Origin: Neocallimastix lanati (nom. inval.) | Taxonomy: Eukaryota > Neocallimastigomycota > Neocallimastigomycetes > Neocallimastigales > Neocallimastigaceae | Direction: 5' to 3' | Length of the DNA: 64,000 nt | Assembly (NCBI GenBank): GCA_016946835.1 | Contig: JACVTC010000080.1 | Coordinates: 232,501 to 296,500, forward strand | Shown: piece after piece, positions 26,132-36,828 of the stretch | How positions within the stretch are numbered: position 1 is the first letter of the stretch | How the letters are laid out: each line of letters begins with the position of its first letter | Notes under the pieces: generated by a model | Seen by the model: only the letters and a program-made list of their open reading frames with translations | The model's database searches: none | What the model was told of the DNA's origin: nothing | Program-made: the position numbers and the translations under genes

Positions 26132-26426
26132 ATTTGAAATGAATAAAAAATAAAATTAGAGAAATGAAAAATATATAAATATATTTAAAAAAACATTTAG
26201 TTTTTTATATGGTTTCAGCATTGGTATCATTTTTTACGATTTAAGTAATAGATTCTTATCTATTTTTACTGCTGGAAATACCGATGAAATAAATAATTTT
26301 AGAACACAACATAGTAATTATACCTTTATCAAAAATTATACAGATAACGAAATTACAAAAACTATACGGTATTTATCTTTAGCTGCCATCGCTTTTTACG
26401 CCCTATACTTATTTATTTTGGTAAGA

Positions 26427-26473
<47 letters not shown>

Positions 26474-26859
26474 AAATAAAATAAAATAAATATAATAAAT
26501 ATTAAATTTCTAATTTCTAATTTCTAATTTCTAATTTCTAATTTCTAATTTCTAATTTCTAATTTCTAATTTCTAATTTCTAATTTCTAATTTCTAATTT
26601 CTAATTTTTAATTTTTATTTTTTATTTATATTTTTATTTTATTTTATTTTATTTTTATATTTTTATTTTTAAATTTCATTTAATATAAATATATATAAAA
26701 TATTATTATTATTATTATTATTATTTTAAAATAACAATAATCATAATAAAATAGAGTGACTATTTCTTTGTCACTTATAATTACGCAAAGAAACTTATTG
26801 ATTCTATTAATGGAGAAAGAGATTTTAGACTTCTTGAAGAAGATGCTGCTTGGGAATAA
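25381..26859 (+). CDS. Four-transmembrane small membrane protein (spliced)
   Basis: Function unknown. Four exons join in phase 0 at GT-AG sites: 25381-25473, 25778-25903, 26160-26420 and 26755-26859, giving 194 residues. Donors are GTAAGT, GTCAGT and GTAAGA. The N-terminus is short and Cys-rich (YFCCLCISKDK). Hydrophobic segments lie at about residues 25-48, 50-70, 85-110 and 142-160. A polar loop (about 110-140) separates helices 3 and 4, and the tail is acidic and ends LLEEDAAWE. This layout resembles MARVEL-type or other tetraspan proteins, but no signature was recognised. No single exon gives a long open frame, so simple frame scanning misses the gene. It is convergent with the minus-strand gene at 27870. 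Intron 3 carries an expanded 7-base repeat. The exon 3 acceptor at 26159 is the least certain site, chosen because it keeps the frame. Confidence 0.8.
26504..26607. repeat. 7-bp repeat TTTCTAA inside intron 3
   Basis: About fourteen perfect tandem copies of TTTCTAA lie in the third intron of the four-TM gene. Each contains CTAAT, which resembles a fungal branch-point sequence. Confidence 0.92.
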
Positions 26860-27869
26860 TTAATATTAACAGACAGAAATAAAAAGATATATAAAAAATA
26901 ATAACGAAAGAGAGAAAAAAAAAAGATTTTCTTAATTTATTTATTACAAAAATTTTAAAAGTATTCAATTAACTTTAAATTAAATTAAATCAAATCAAAT
27001 CAAATCAATTCGCAGTAATTTATTTTATAGTATACTAAAAACTAAAAGCAAACAAATAAGAGAAAAAAAATATGTATATATAAATAATTTCTTTTCCTTA
27101 TTTATTTTGATTAAATAATAAAATATATATATATATATAATTATTTATATGACAAACCAAATTCCTTTAATAATAAAACAAAGAAAAAAATAGAAATAAA
27201 AAATAAAAAAAAATAAAAAATAAAAATTAAAGATATTTAATAAAAAAAAATTTAAGATATTTAATAATAAAAAAAAAAAATTAAAAAATAAAAAATAAAA
27301 TTAAAATGTAATAAAATTAATAATACAAATTAAAAACATTAAAAATTAAAAAATTAAATTAAAAAATATAAAAATTAAAAGATTAAAAAATAAAAAAATA
27401 AAAAAAATAAAAAAAATAAAAAAATAAAAAAAATAAAATAAAATATAAAAATTAAAAAATAAAAAAATAAAATAAAATAAAATAAAATATAAAAATTAAA
27501 AAATTAAAAAATAAAAAAAAAATAAAAAAAAAAAAATAAGAAAATAAAAAAATAAAAAATAAAAAAATAAAAAATAAAAAAAAAATAAGAAAATAAAAAA
27601 ATAAAAAAAATAAAATAATAAAATAATAAAATTAAAAAAAAAATAAAAAAATAAAAAAATAAAATAAAAAATAAAAAATAAAAAATAAAAAATAAAAAAT
27701 AAAAAATAAAAAATAAAAAATAAAAAAAAATAAAAATAATAGGTTTTAATTTAAATTTATTATATTATTATTTTATAATAAATGTTTTAATCAATAAATA
27801 TGTCTAAATATATTTTGTCCTTTTTTTTTTTTTTTTTTGTACTCTATAGATTAATTAGTTACTTTCATT
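26860..27869. other. Convergent intergenic spacer, A-rich
   Basis: The spacer between two convergent genes. From 27180 to 27740 the top strand is an almost T-poor A tract built of AAAAAT-type units, ending in a clean AAAAAT run (27660-27725). Both genes probably terminate here. No coding potential is seen. Confidence 0.7.
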
Positions 27870-29387
27870 TTATAATTTAAAAGTAGAATAAAAATTATTT
27901 TTAATTCGCATATATAATTTATTAAAGGAGTCTAAAATGTCATTTTCACATTCATTAAATTTTTCAATTGTAAGATCCATCATTCCTGAAGTCTTTTCAA
28001 TTTTATTATCTAAATTATTTTTATATCCAATAAAATAGGAAAATACTGTAATATTAGTAGTGTAGATACCCGAAGTAAAAGAAGAAAATATTTTTCGACA
28101 TATAAAGAATAAACCTGTCATATAGATTATTTTAGTTTCATTGCTGAAGTCCATAACTTTTACAATTAAATATGAAGGAAGCATTGATGCAAAAATAATA
28201 ATATACTGTGAAACAATTAATACACAACGAATAATACCATTGTTTATAAAAAGATCAAATCTATTGTTTTCCATAATGTTGTAGGTTAATTTTGAAGATT
28301 TTAGAAAGGTTTTCCAATAAATTCCGATGATTGAAAACGTATAATCGTTAAAGAGTACAACGATAAAGTTAAAAAATTGTAGAAAAATATTAAAAGCTAT
28401 TGAAGGTATGTATAACAGAGCTAATAGTACTAAACTCCAAAGAGCTATAGGTAATAAACCTACTAATAATATAATATATAAAACCCAGTATTCCTCATAT
28501 AACCAATTTAAAAAATTTTCTACTTTATTATCTTTATCAATATTGAATATAGAGAAAATTTTGTCAACTGCCATTTTCCAATTTTCTAAAAACTCTTCTA
28601 AGGTAAAATCTGAGAATATGATCGCAGGGATATATATAAAAGATATCCCTACCAGAGCATACGCTGAAAAAGAATGTTTCAATAATATCACATCATATGG
28701 AAGAATGAATATGATTGGTATCGTCACATATGAAATAATATTTAAGGTATTTTCCATTCTTCTTACAAAAGTATTTAGTAAACTACCGAAACATATAGAA
28801 CCAAATCTAAAAAAAATACAATTTTTGAATGATGAACTAATAGGATGACTAGAATTATCGCCTTTCAAAAAAAATGTTGTTGTACCCGCAATGGTAACAT
28901 GAATAATGTTTTTAACGATTTCGTTGAAATAATAATAAGAAAATAGAAGGAATGACATGATTAGAATTTCATAAATATCAATACTATTAACAATGATGAC
29001 CTCCTTGTTTTCATATTTTGTAATATAACCGTATGCAGAAATGACAATGATGGTATTTATAATAATTCCAGTGAGTGTTGTGATTGAATTTAGAAAAATT
29101 ATTAAGGGATGATTTTTAATTGATAATAAAGAATTCTTCAAGATTTCTTCAGTAAATGATATTCTTTTTCTGGAAATTAAGAAACTTGATACAAATAAAA
29201 GAGTATCTACGAAACATAATCCAATGATAACTAATAAATAATGTTTTGATTCCTTACTTAAAATCACAATGACAAAAATAGATATTATATATATTGATAC
29301 AAATGAAAAATATATAATAAATTTTATGTATCTAAAAAATAAAATATGATATAAAATATTTATTATTATATTATTATTTATTATCAT
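27870..29387 (-). CDS. Choline transporter-like protein (SLC44/Pns1 family)
   Basis: A polytopic membrane protein of 505 residues as read. The family signature is visible in the middle: SYYYFNEIVKNIIHVTIAGT, a short loop, then FRFGSICFGSLLNTFVRRME. These match the conserved CTL/Pns1 blocks (N-x2-H-V-T-x-A-G and S-F-G-S-x-C-x-G-S). About ten hydrophobic segments are seen. The C-terminal soluble tail (from about 450) is charged. Family members move choline, ethanolamine or related substrates, or have unknown substrates; the substrate here is not known. Yeast Pns1 is about 540 residues with a longer soluble N-terminus. The first 17 residues here are Asn/Ile low complexity, followed by TTTTTTAG at about 29338, which resembles a splice acceptor. 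The true start may therefore lie in an unrecognised upstream exon. It is convergent with the four-TM gene. Confidence 0.82.
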   Translation of the reverse strand: MIINNNIIINILYHILFFRYIKFIIYFSFVSIYIISIFVIVILSKESKHYLLVIIGLCFVDTLLFVSSFLISRKRISFTEEILKNSLLSIKNHPLIIFLNSITTLTGIIINTIIVISAYGYITKYENKEVIIVNSIDIYEILIMSFLLFSYYYFNEIVKNIIHVTIAGTTTFFLKGDNSSHPISSSFKNCIFFRFGSICFGSLLNTFVRRMENTLNIISYVTIPIIFILPYDVILLKHSFSAYALVGISFIYIPAIIFSDFTLEEFLENWKMAVDKIFSIFNIDKDNKVENFLNWLYEEYWVLYIILLVGLLPIALWSLVLLALLYIPSIAFNIFLQFFNFIVVLFNDYTFSIIGIYWKTFLKSSKLTYNIMENNRFDLFINNGIIRCVLIVSQYIIIFASMLPSYLIVKVMDFSNETKIIYMTGLFFICRKIFSSFTSGIYTTNITVFSYFIGYKNNLDNKIEKTSGMMDLTIEKFNECENDILDSFNKLYMRIKNNFYSTFKL

Positions 29388-29723
29388 AAAAATTTATTTA
29401 ATATTATAAAAAAAAAAAAAAAAAAATAATGTAAAAAATATATATTTAATTTTTTTAATATATTTGTATTGTTATTAATTTTAATTTTAATTTATTTATA
29501 TCTTTATTTAATTTATTTTAGTTTAATTTGGTTTGGTTTATTTTATTATATTCAATATGTATTTTACATTCATATTTCAATTATTTATTTATTTATTTAT
29601 TTTTTATTCAATCTATATTTCATATATTTATTCAACTGTTTATTTTATTTTAATACTTTTTTTCTTTATTGTACTTCACCATTTAAATTAAATTAAATTA
29701 AATTATTATTATTATTTTTATTA

Positions 29724-29768
<45 letters not shown>

Positions 29769-29869
29769 TTAATTCATTCATTCATTCATTCATTTATTAA
29801 TTTATTTATTTTTTTTTTTTTTTTTTGAATATCATTATATATGATAATATTTTTATAAAATGTTTTATA
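29388..29869. other. Short spacer with ATT and ATTC repeats
   Basis: Separates two minus-strand genes. It contains TTTA-rich DNA, an ATT run (about 29700-29766) and a short ATTC run (29767-29790). No coding exon for either neighbour was recognised. Confidence 0.65.
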
Positions 29870-30978
29870 TTACCTTAATGCTATGATATAATATATATAT
29901 GATAAGATAAAAGTTATTATTACTACTAAAAAATATCCAACAATAATTTTGCTATCATCTGTTATTAAAAATGAATTTATAAAAGCTTTGAGTTCATTTT
30001 CTTCATCGATTTCATCATCATCATCATCAGTACCTTTACTATTATCATTTGAAATTTTCAAATCTTTTTTTTCCTTAATTTTTGAATTCAATGTATTATA
30101 TTCGTATTCTGGTTTTTTTGATATTTCATTATCAATATTGTCATTATATATTAACGTAATATTGTTGATATTATTTTTAATATTCATTAACATTTTATCC
30201 TGATCATTATTTTCATATTTTGTATTTCTCAATTCTTTCATATATTTACCATCATTGTAATATAATGCATTACTATTATTTTCAATATCCGTTAACATTT
30301 CATCTTTATCCATAGTGGTCGTATAATTAAGTTCATTTTTATTTTGTATATCTATGAAATGGTTTGTTGTATTGGAGGGTACCAATATATTAACTGTTGA
30401 ATTTAAATCGTTAGCAATAAAAGTCCTACTTGAATCTTCCATATTGACATGATTACCGTTATATGAATTTTTTTTATATTTTTCAAAATTTGATATTAAA
30501 GTTGAATTTTTACTTGGCATACCATAAATACTTAAATATTTTATTCCAGAAGAGAATAAAAAAATTATTCCAAGAAAAATAACAATAAATAAAGTTAAAC
30601 TTACTTTTTCACAGGCATCATATGAATCATGGTTTGAATTTTCAGTAACACTACTTTTATTATAATCATCTAAAATTTTACTTTTCTTTCTCAATATTGA
30701 TTTTTTAATCTTGTTTTTACTAAAGAATAATATTATTATAAAAATAATTAATAATACAATAAGTATTTTTATAAGTATATTAACAGGATCGTAAAAATAG
30801 TCACAGGTGGTATCAACAGTACTACAATGATAACATTTCTTTAATGATATAAAAAAATTTGCTTTCGAAGTGTAAGAAAGTTGTGTATATGAATTTGAAT
30901 ATACACATAACGCTTTTTTTTTTTTTTTATTTAATATATATATATATATATATATTTTTTTTAATTTTTTATAAAATA

Positions 30979-31013
<35 letters not shown>

Positions 31014-31111
31014 TTAAACAAAAATTAATACATTTGGAAAATAATAAGTTAAGCAAATAAATTATTAAAAATTTCAATTATTTATTTAAAATTTATATTA
31101 AAAAAAGAAAA

Positions 31112-31142
<31 letters not shown>

Positions 31143-31752
31143 TATAATGGATATTACCCTCATTTTTGGTTATCACAGATACTATAGAATACTTATCAAA
31201 TTTTAATAATAAAGATCCTTTACCTTTAGTTGTGTATGGAAAAGAACTTGGATTAATATTATTAATATAAATATAATAATTATTAGTGTAATCATATGTT
31301 TCATATCCTTTTCTATTTATATGATCACAAAATAAAAAATTGTATATATTTGGTTGGGTTTTAATTTTAACAAATTCATATTCAGGGTCTGAACAATATT
31401 TATGATAAAAATATTTATTTATTGATATTATAATTTCAAACATTGATGAAAAGATTAAACCTGTATCGTCAAGTTCATTTATTTTATCATCTTGTTTTGA
31501 TATTAAGGAATTATTAATCATTTTACAGGATTCATTACATTTTATAATTTCATCATTTGTATTAATGTAATAACCTCTATTTGGTATGACTTTTTGACAT
31601 TCATCATCGGTATTATCACAATAAATTAATTTATTATTATCATAAGAATCAATAAAGTATCCAGTAATATTTGATCGTTTTTGATTTAAAATAGATTTTG
31701 TATGGATTAAAGTAATAAATTTATTTGTAAGTATTATAAACAATATAATGAA

Positions 31753-31794
<42 letters not shown>

Positions 31795-31887
31795 AAAAAA
31801 AAAAGTAAATAAGTAAAAAAAATAAAATATTATATAATATATAAATTAGTTTAATGTTTAGATAATAAATATATGGATTAATAGTGC

Positions 31888-31928
<41 letters not shown>

Positions 31929-31998
31929 CATTATTTAAAAACTTTTTATTTAATATTTTTTCTATATTAAATTACCTCAAAGATGTATGATAAAGCAT
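29870..31998 (-). CDS. Secreted/membrane protein with Gly-Tyr-Cys (scaffoldin-like) motifs, spliced
   Basis: Three exons on the minus strand, in order 31998-31976, 31753-31158 and 30912-29870, join at GT-AG sites with matching phases (2, then 1). They give about 553 residues. Exon 1 plus the start of exon 2 make a signal peptide (MLYHTSLRFIILFIIL). The ectodomain has two short tandem motifs, TGYFIDSYDNNKLIYC and RGYYINTNDEIIKC, each followed by a paired Cys. Such G-Y-Y-x2-N-x-I-x2-C motifs are common in large non-catalytic proteins of anaerobic fungi, including cellulosome scaffoldins. Exon 3 adds a Cys-rich stretch (KKCYHCSTVDTTC), then three hydrophobic segments. A long Asn/Asp-rich loop separates the second and third, and the tail is short. 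The scaffoldin link rests on motif resemblance only, and the protein is far shorter than true scaffoldins. Exon 1 is only 23 bases and is the weakest part of the model. Confidence 0.68.
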
Positions 31999-32191
31999 AT
32001 TTGAAAAAATATATTAATATATATATATATATATTTTATGTGATTTTTTATTTTATTTTATTTTTTTATTCCTTTTTTAAAGGATATACTTTTTTTTAAT
32101 TTATATTATTATTTTAATTTTTTTTTTTTTTTTTGTTTCAATATATATACACCTTTATTTTAAATTTTGAAACAAAAATTTTTCAATAAAC

Positions 32192-32225
<34 letters not shown>

Positions 32226-32644
32226 CTTAAAAAATTTCTAAAATTTTTAAGAATAAAAAAAAAAAAAAAGTAATGGTAAATATAATAATATATTTATTTT
32301 TATTTATTTTTATTTATCTTAAAAAAAAAATCATTATTATGATTTATTCCCTAAACTTTAATAAAATTAACGTTAATAATAAAATAAATATAATATTTTA
32401 TTTTTAAATATAAAAAAAAGTCTCTAATTTTAAGTCTAATTTTAATACTTAAAAAAAGTTATATGGAATAATATAAAATCTTTAATTATTTATAATTTTT
32501 TTTTTTTTTTTTATTAATTATGATTTTATCATTGAATTTATTTATATATGTGAATATTAAAGTTTATGATACTCTTAATTTTATAGGCTAATTAAAATGC
32601 TTTTTTTTTTAAAAAAAAAAACATGCAATAATAAATAATTTTTT

Positions 32645-32679
<35 letters not shown>

Positions 32680-33025
32680 TGTGGTTGACCCAAAAAAAAA
32701 TTTTTTTCCTCCTCCCATTCTCTAATAATTAAAATTATTATAGAAATAGAATAGAAATAGAATTTAATTTAATTAATCCATGTTTACATATACAGGATTT
32801 ATTATAATTGATTTATGATTAGGTTATAACTTAATTACATTCGTTATATAGAATTAAGCAAAAAAAAAAAAAAAATTTAGGTGTAAATGAATTTAAATAT
32901 ATTATAAAAAAAAAAAAAATGTAAAGTAAAAAAACGATACTTTATTTTTTATTACAATTTTTTTTTCCTTTTTTTTTTTTGAAAAAAAAAGTTTTTATTT
33001 TATATAAAATAGTTTTAATATATAT

Positions 33026-33094
<69 letters not shown>

Positions 33095-33660
33095 TTAATA
33101 ATATTACTATTACTAGTACTTTTACAATTATTATTGTTATTATTATTATTATTTTTTTTTTTTAAAAAATTTTTTTTTCAATATTTATATTTATTAAACT
33201 AAATAAAAAGGTATAATTATTTTATTTTTAAATATACTGTTATAAATTTTAATTATTTATTTTTATACAATGATACATTTAATTTATATAAAATAATAGT
33301 TATGATAAATAAGCAATAATAGATTATGCTATTAATTAACTCTATTGAAAATATAATAATAATAATAATCGTAATAATAATAGTAATAAATAATTATGAT
33401 AAAAGATAAATGAAATAAATTGTCTATATAATATAATATTAATATTAATAATAATAATAAAAAGAATAATTTAAAATATAAAAAATAATTAATGCTAATA
33501 AAAAAAAAAAAAAATGGAAATAGAAATAAAAATAAAAATAAAATAAAATAAATAAAATAATAAAAAAGAATATGAAGAATAAAAAAAAAAAAAAAAGAAG
33601 AAAAGTTAAAAGAAAGGTATTAATTTTTTTTTTTTTTTCTATTATTATTAGTTTAAATAT
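31999..33660. other. AT-rich intergenic region
   Basis: Contains many T runs, an AAT run of about 65 bases (33027-33093), and the probable promoter of the gene ending at 29870 and terminator of the ankyrin gene. No coding exon is recognised. Confidence 0.7.
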
Positions 33661-36600
33661 TTAGGTTTCACGTTGTTTCGCTCCATGATCAATTAATTGT
33701 TTTAATATTTTTTTATTTAGATTATCAAAGGCATAATCAATAGGTAATTTGTTTTTGGCATCACTTTGATTAACATCAGCACCACAAGTTGTTAAATATT
33801 TTACGATTGCTACATTTTCATACATGATTGCGTAAATGAGGGGTGTTCGCTTTTGTTTACCACCATTTCCATTAATATCAGCCCCATGTTCTAATAGGAG
33901 TTGAATGACATCCATTTTATATTTTTCAATGCTCTTAAGATCAACTATTTTTACTGCACAAATTAATGGGGTCATTCCATTTTTATTCTTCTTATTAGTA
34001 TCAACACCATGTAATACTAAATGATTTATGAGCTCTAAATTTTTTTGTTTGATGGCATAATTTAAATAAGTTTCTCCTGCTTCATTGGTCACATTAATAT
34101 TTATTCCTTGCTCAATGAGGTATTTCAGTATAGAATTATTTTGAGTATTGGTAAATTTAAATAAGAATTCATTAAAATTCTTATTCACTACTTTAACATC
34201 GGCTCCATTTTCAACTAAACATTGAATTAAATTTAAATCATTTCTTTCTAAGGCATAAATTAATGGAGTTTTACCATTACTAAAATTTTCATTAACCCTT
34301 AGCCCCCCTTTAATAATATACTTTATTATGATCTCTTTATATTGATTTTTAGTAATGGCAATTTCAAATGGCGACTTATTATATTTATTTCTTTGGTTAA
34401 CATCAACACCATGACCAATTAAACATTGAACAATATCTTCTTTATCATATTTAATGGCATAAATTAATGGCGTTTTTCCTTGCCTATCTTCATGATGAAT
34501 ATCCAGGCCTATTCCAATTAGATAATCAATAATACCTATATCACCCCCTTGAATAATAGCATCAATTAAAGACGTTTTCCCTTCCTTATCAATTTTATTT
34601 ATATCTAATCCTTGATTTATTAAATATTGGAGAAGATTTAAATCCTTTTTCTTAATAGCCGCTTGTAATATTGAATTATTCCCATGATTATCATCATATT
34701 TGAATTCTGCTCCATTTTCAATAAAGTGTTTTACAATATTGATTCTTCTATTTTTGTTTCTGACGTTATTGATGGTGTAGATAATATAATGATTATTTTT
34801 TAATTTATTATCATTTTTATGTATCTTTTCATTAATATTAGCACCTTGATCTATTAAGTATTTGACGGCATATTCATTCTCATAATCAATAGCATATTCC
34901 AAATATGATTTAGATTTATCCTTTTCATCGTTTTGATTTATATTAAAATTATTTTTATGGAATATATCTATTATTACCGGTTCGTTTAACCTCAATAAAC
35001 CTTTGAAAATTGACATATCAATAGCTATATTATTTACACTGGCACCTTGTTCAACTAAATATTTCATGATTTCTCTATTATTTCCTTCAATAGCAAAAAT
35101 TAGTGGTGATTTTTCATCATCACTATTAGTATCTTGTTTATTGAGAAGGGCTCCATTTTCCACTAAATCTCTAACCATATTTAGATTACCATTCTTAATT
35201 GCACAAATTAATGGTATTTCCCCATTTTTACCTTTCCTATTTATATCAATTCCGTTATGAATTAAATACTTTACCATATTTTCATTATTCTTCTTAATGG
35301 AAAATAGTAAACATTTAATACCATCTTCTTGAGTTAACGCTGCGTTATGTTCTTTTAAATAATTTATCATTGAAAGATTATCTTCTTCAATGGCGTACAT
35401 TAATGCGGTTTTATTTTCTTTATTTCTTAGATTTATATCGGCTCCATGACAAAGTAAATATTTGACAATTTCTTCATTTTTATTAATAAGAGATTGAGTT
35501 AATGGTGTTTCTCTATGATAATTCATTTGATTGACATCAGCACCATGATCGATTAAATATTTTGCCATATCATTATTATTTTTTGTGATGGCTAAAAGTA
35601 ATGGAGTATCTCCATTTCTATCTTTTTGATTGACATTGGCATCATGATCTATTAAACATTCAAATATTTCCAGATTGTTTTTTTCAATAGCTAAATTTAA
35701 GGGTGTTACTTCATAATTACTATTATTAATATCTGCGCCTCCTTGAATTAAACATTTGGCATATTCAACTTTATCATGATCGATAGCATTAATTAAAAAG
35801 TAGTATTTAAAAATAGAATCCTCTAAGGAGGCTCCCTTTTCAATTAAAATCTTAATTAATAATACATTTTCATTCTCTAAGGCATAATCTAACATCGATC
35901 TATCATAGCGGTCTCTTTGATTTACATCAAATTTATTATTTTTAATAATATTTAATATTTCAGGTAGAGACTTTCCCATTTTTACTAAGTATTGAAAAAT
36001 ATTCATATCAATATCAACTTTAATATGATCGAGAATGGTTCCATACGTAAGAAAATACTTAATTAAATCTGTATTATCTACTTTTCTTTCAATCAAATAG
36101 GTTAATGGTATTTTTGAGACGTTGTCCATTTTATTAATATTAGCACCTGCTTTAATTAAACTTTTTATAATATTTTGCTTCTTACTGATATGTTTTCTTT
36201 TAACAGCATAAAATAAAGGAGTATTTCCATACTGGTCTTCTACATTTACATTAGCTCCTTTATCAACTAGAATATTAATAATAATATCATTACTATATTT
36301 TGCTGCATGAATTAGCGGTACCTCTCCATCTATATTTTCTTTATTTAAATCGGCACCAATTTCAATTAAATAATCCACTAAAACACTGACTTTACTTTTT
36401 ATGGCTCTCATCATTAAACTGTATTTAAAATCAGATTTTTCTCTCAAATAAATTTCAGTGAATTGTTGAGTTCGTTGAGATTGGGTTGAATCCTTTTTTT
36501 TACTAATTTCAACAAGTTTAAATATAAAATTATTATTATAAAGGTAATAATTTATTAATTCTATAAAATAATTATATGTAATAAAAGGCCATTTTTTATC

Positions 36601-36828
36601 ATTAATAATTAATAAGCTAAATATTTCATTTAAAACAACTTCCTTTTCTCTTTTATCATTATCCCACAAAATCTTTATTGCTTTAAAATTTCTGTTGCTA
36701 AATGCAATTTCATATATTGATTTATCAATGATTATGTTATTTTCTTTAATGAAATTCTTTAATTCTGTTAAATTTCCATTTTGAATTTTGTAAATTAGTT
36801 CATTATGTTTATAATTTAATTCATCCAT
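33661..36828 (-). CDS. Ankyrin-repeat protein, 1055 residues
   Basis: Intracellular repeat protein, probably a binding scaffold; its partner is unknown. After an N-terminal region of about 130 residues without clear repeats, about 26 ankyrin repeats follow to the end. Typical units read TPLLLAITKNNNDMAKYLID with HGADVNQ. Several repeats are degenerate (near residues 265-300 and 610-640), where consensus T-P-L or the G-A-D turn is lost. It has no signal peptide, no membrane segment and no recognisable enzyme domain. The frame is intronless and starts at the first ATG (MDELNYKHNELIY), just downstream of an A-rich leader. It ends with LIDHGAKQRET. Repeat spacing is close to 33 residues except for insertions at repeats 3, 17 and 25. 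Large ankyrin proteins of this kind are frequent in anaerobic fungi; their role is not established. Confidence 0.95.
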   Translation of the reverse strand: MDELNYKHNELIYKIQNGNLTELKNFIKENNIIIDKSIYEIAFSNRNFKAIKILWDNDKREKEVVLNEIFSLLIINDKKWPFITYNYFIELINYYLYNNNFIFKLVEISKKKDSTQSQRTQQFTEIYLREKSDFKYSLMMRAIKSKVSVLVDYLIEIGADLNKENIDGEVPLIHAAKYSNDIIINILVDKGANVNVEDQYGNTPLFYAVKRKHISKKQNIIKSLIKAGANINKMDNVSKIPLTYLIERKVDNTDLIKYFLTYGTILDHIKVDIDMNIFQYLVKMGKSLPEILNIIKNNKFDVNQRDRYDRSMLDYALENENVLLIKILIEKGASLEDSIFKYYFLINAIDHDKVEYAKCLIQGGADINNSNYEVTPLNLAIEKNNLEIFECLIDHDANVNQKDRNGDTPLLLAITKNNNDMAKYLIDHGADVNQMNYHRETPLTQSLINKNEEIVKYLLCHGADINLRNKENKTALMYAIEEDNLSMINYLKEHNAALTQEDGIKCLLFSIKKNNENMVKYLIHNGIDINRKGKNGEIPLICAIKNGNLNMVRDLVENGALLNKQDTNSDDEKSPLIFAIEGNNREIMKYLVEQGASVNNIAIDMSIFKGLLRLNEPVIIDIFHKNNFNINQNDEKDKSKSYLEYAIDYENEYAVKYLIDQGANINEKIHKNDNKLKNNHYIIYTINNVRNKNRRINIVKHFIENGAEFKYDDNHGNNSILQAAIKKKDLNLLQYLINQGLDINKIDKEGKTSLIDAIIQGGDIGIIDYLIGIGLDIHHEDRQGKTPLIYAIKYDKEDIVQCLIGHGVDVNQRNKYNKSPFEIAITKNQYKEIIIKYIIKGGLRVNENFSNGKTPLIYALERNDLNLIQCLVENGADVKVVNKNFNEFLFKFTNTQNNSILKYLIEQGININVTNEAGETYLNYAIKQKNLELINHLVLHGVDTNKKNKNGMTPLICAVKIVDLKSIEKYKMDVIQLLLEHGADINGNGGKQKRTPLIYAIMYENVAIVKYLTTCGADVNQSDAKNKLPIDYAFDNLNKKILKQLIDHGAKQRET

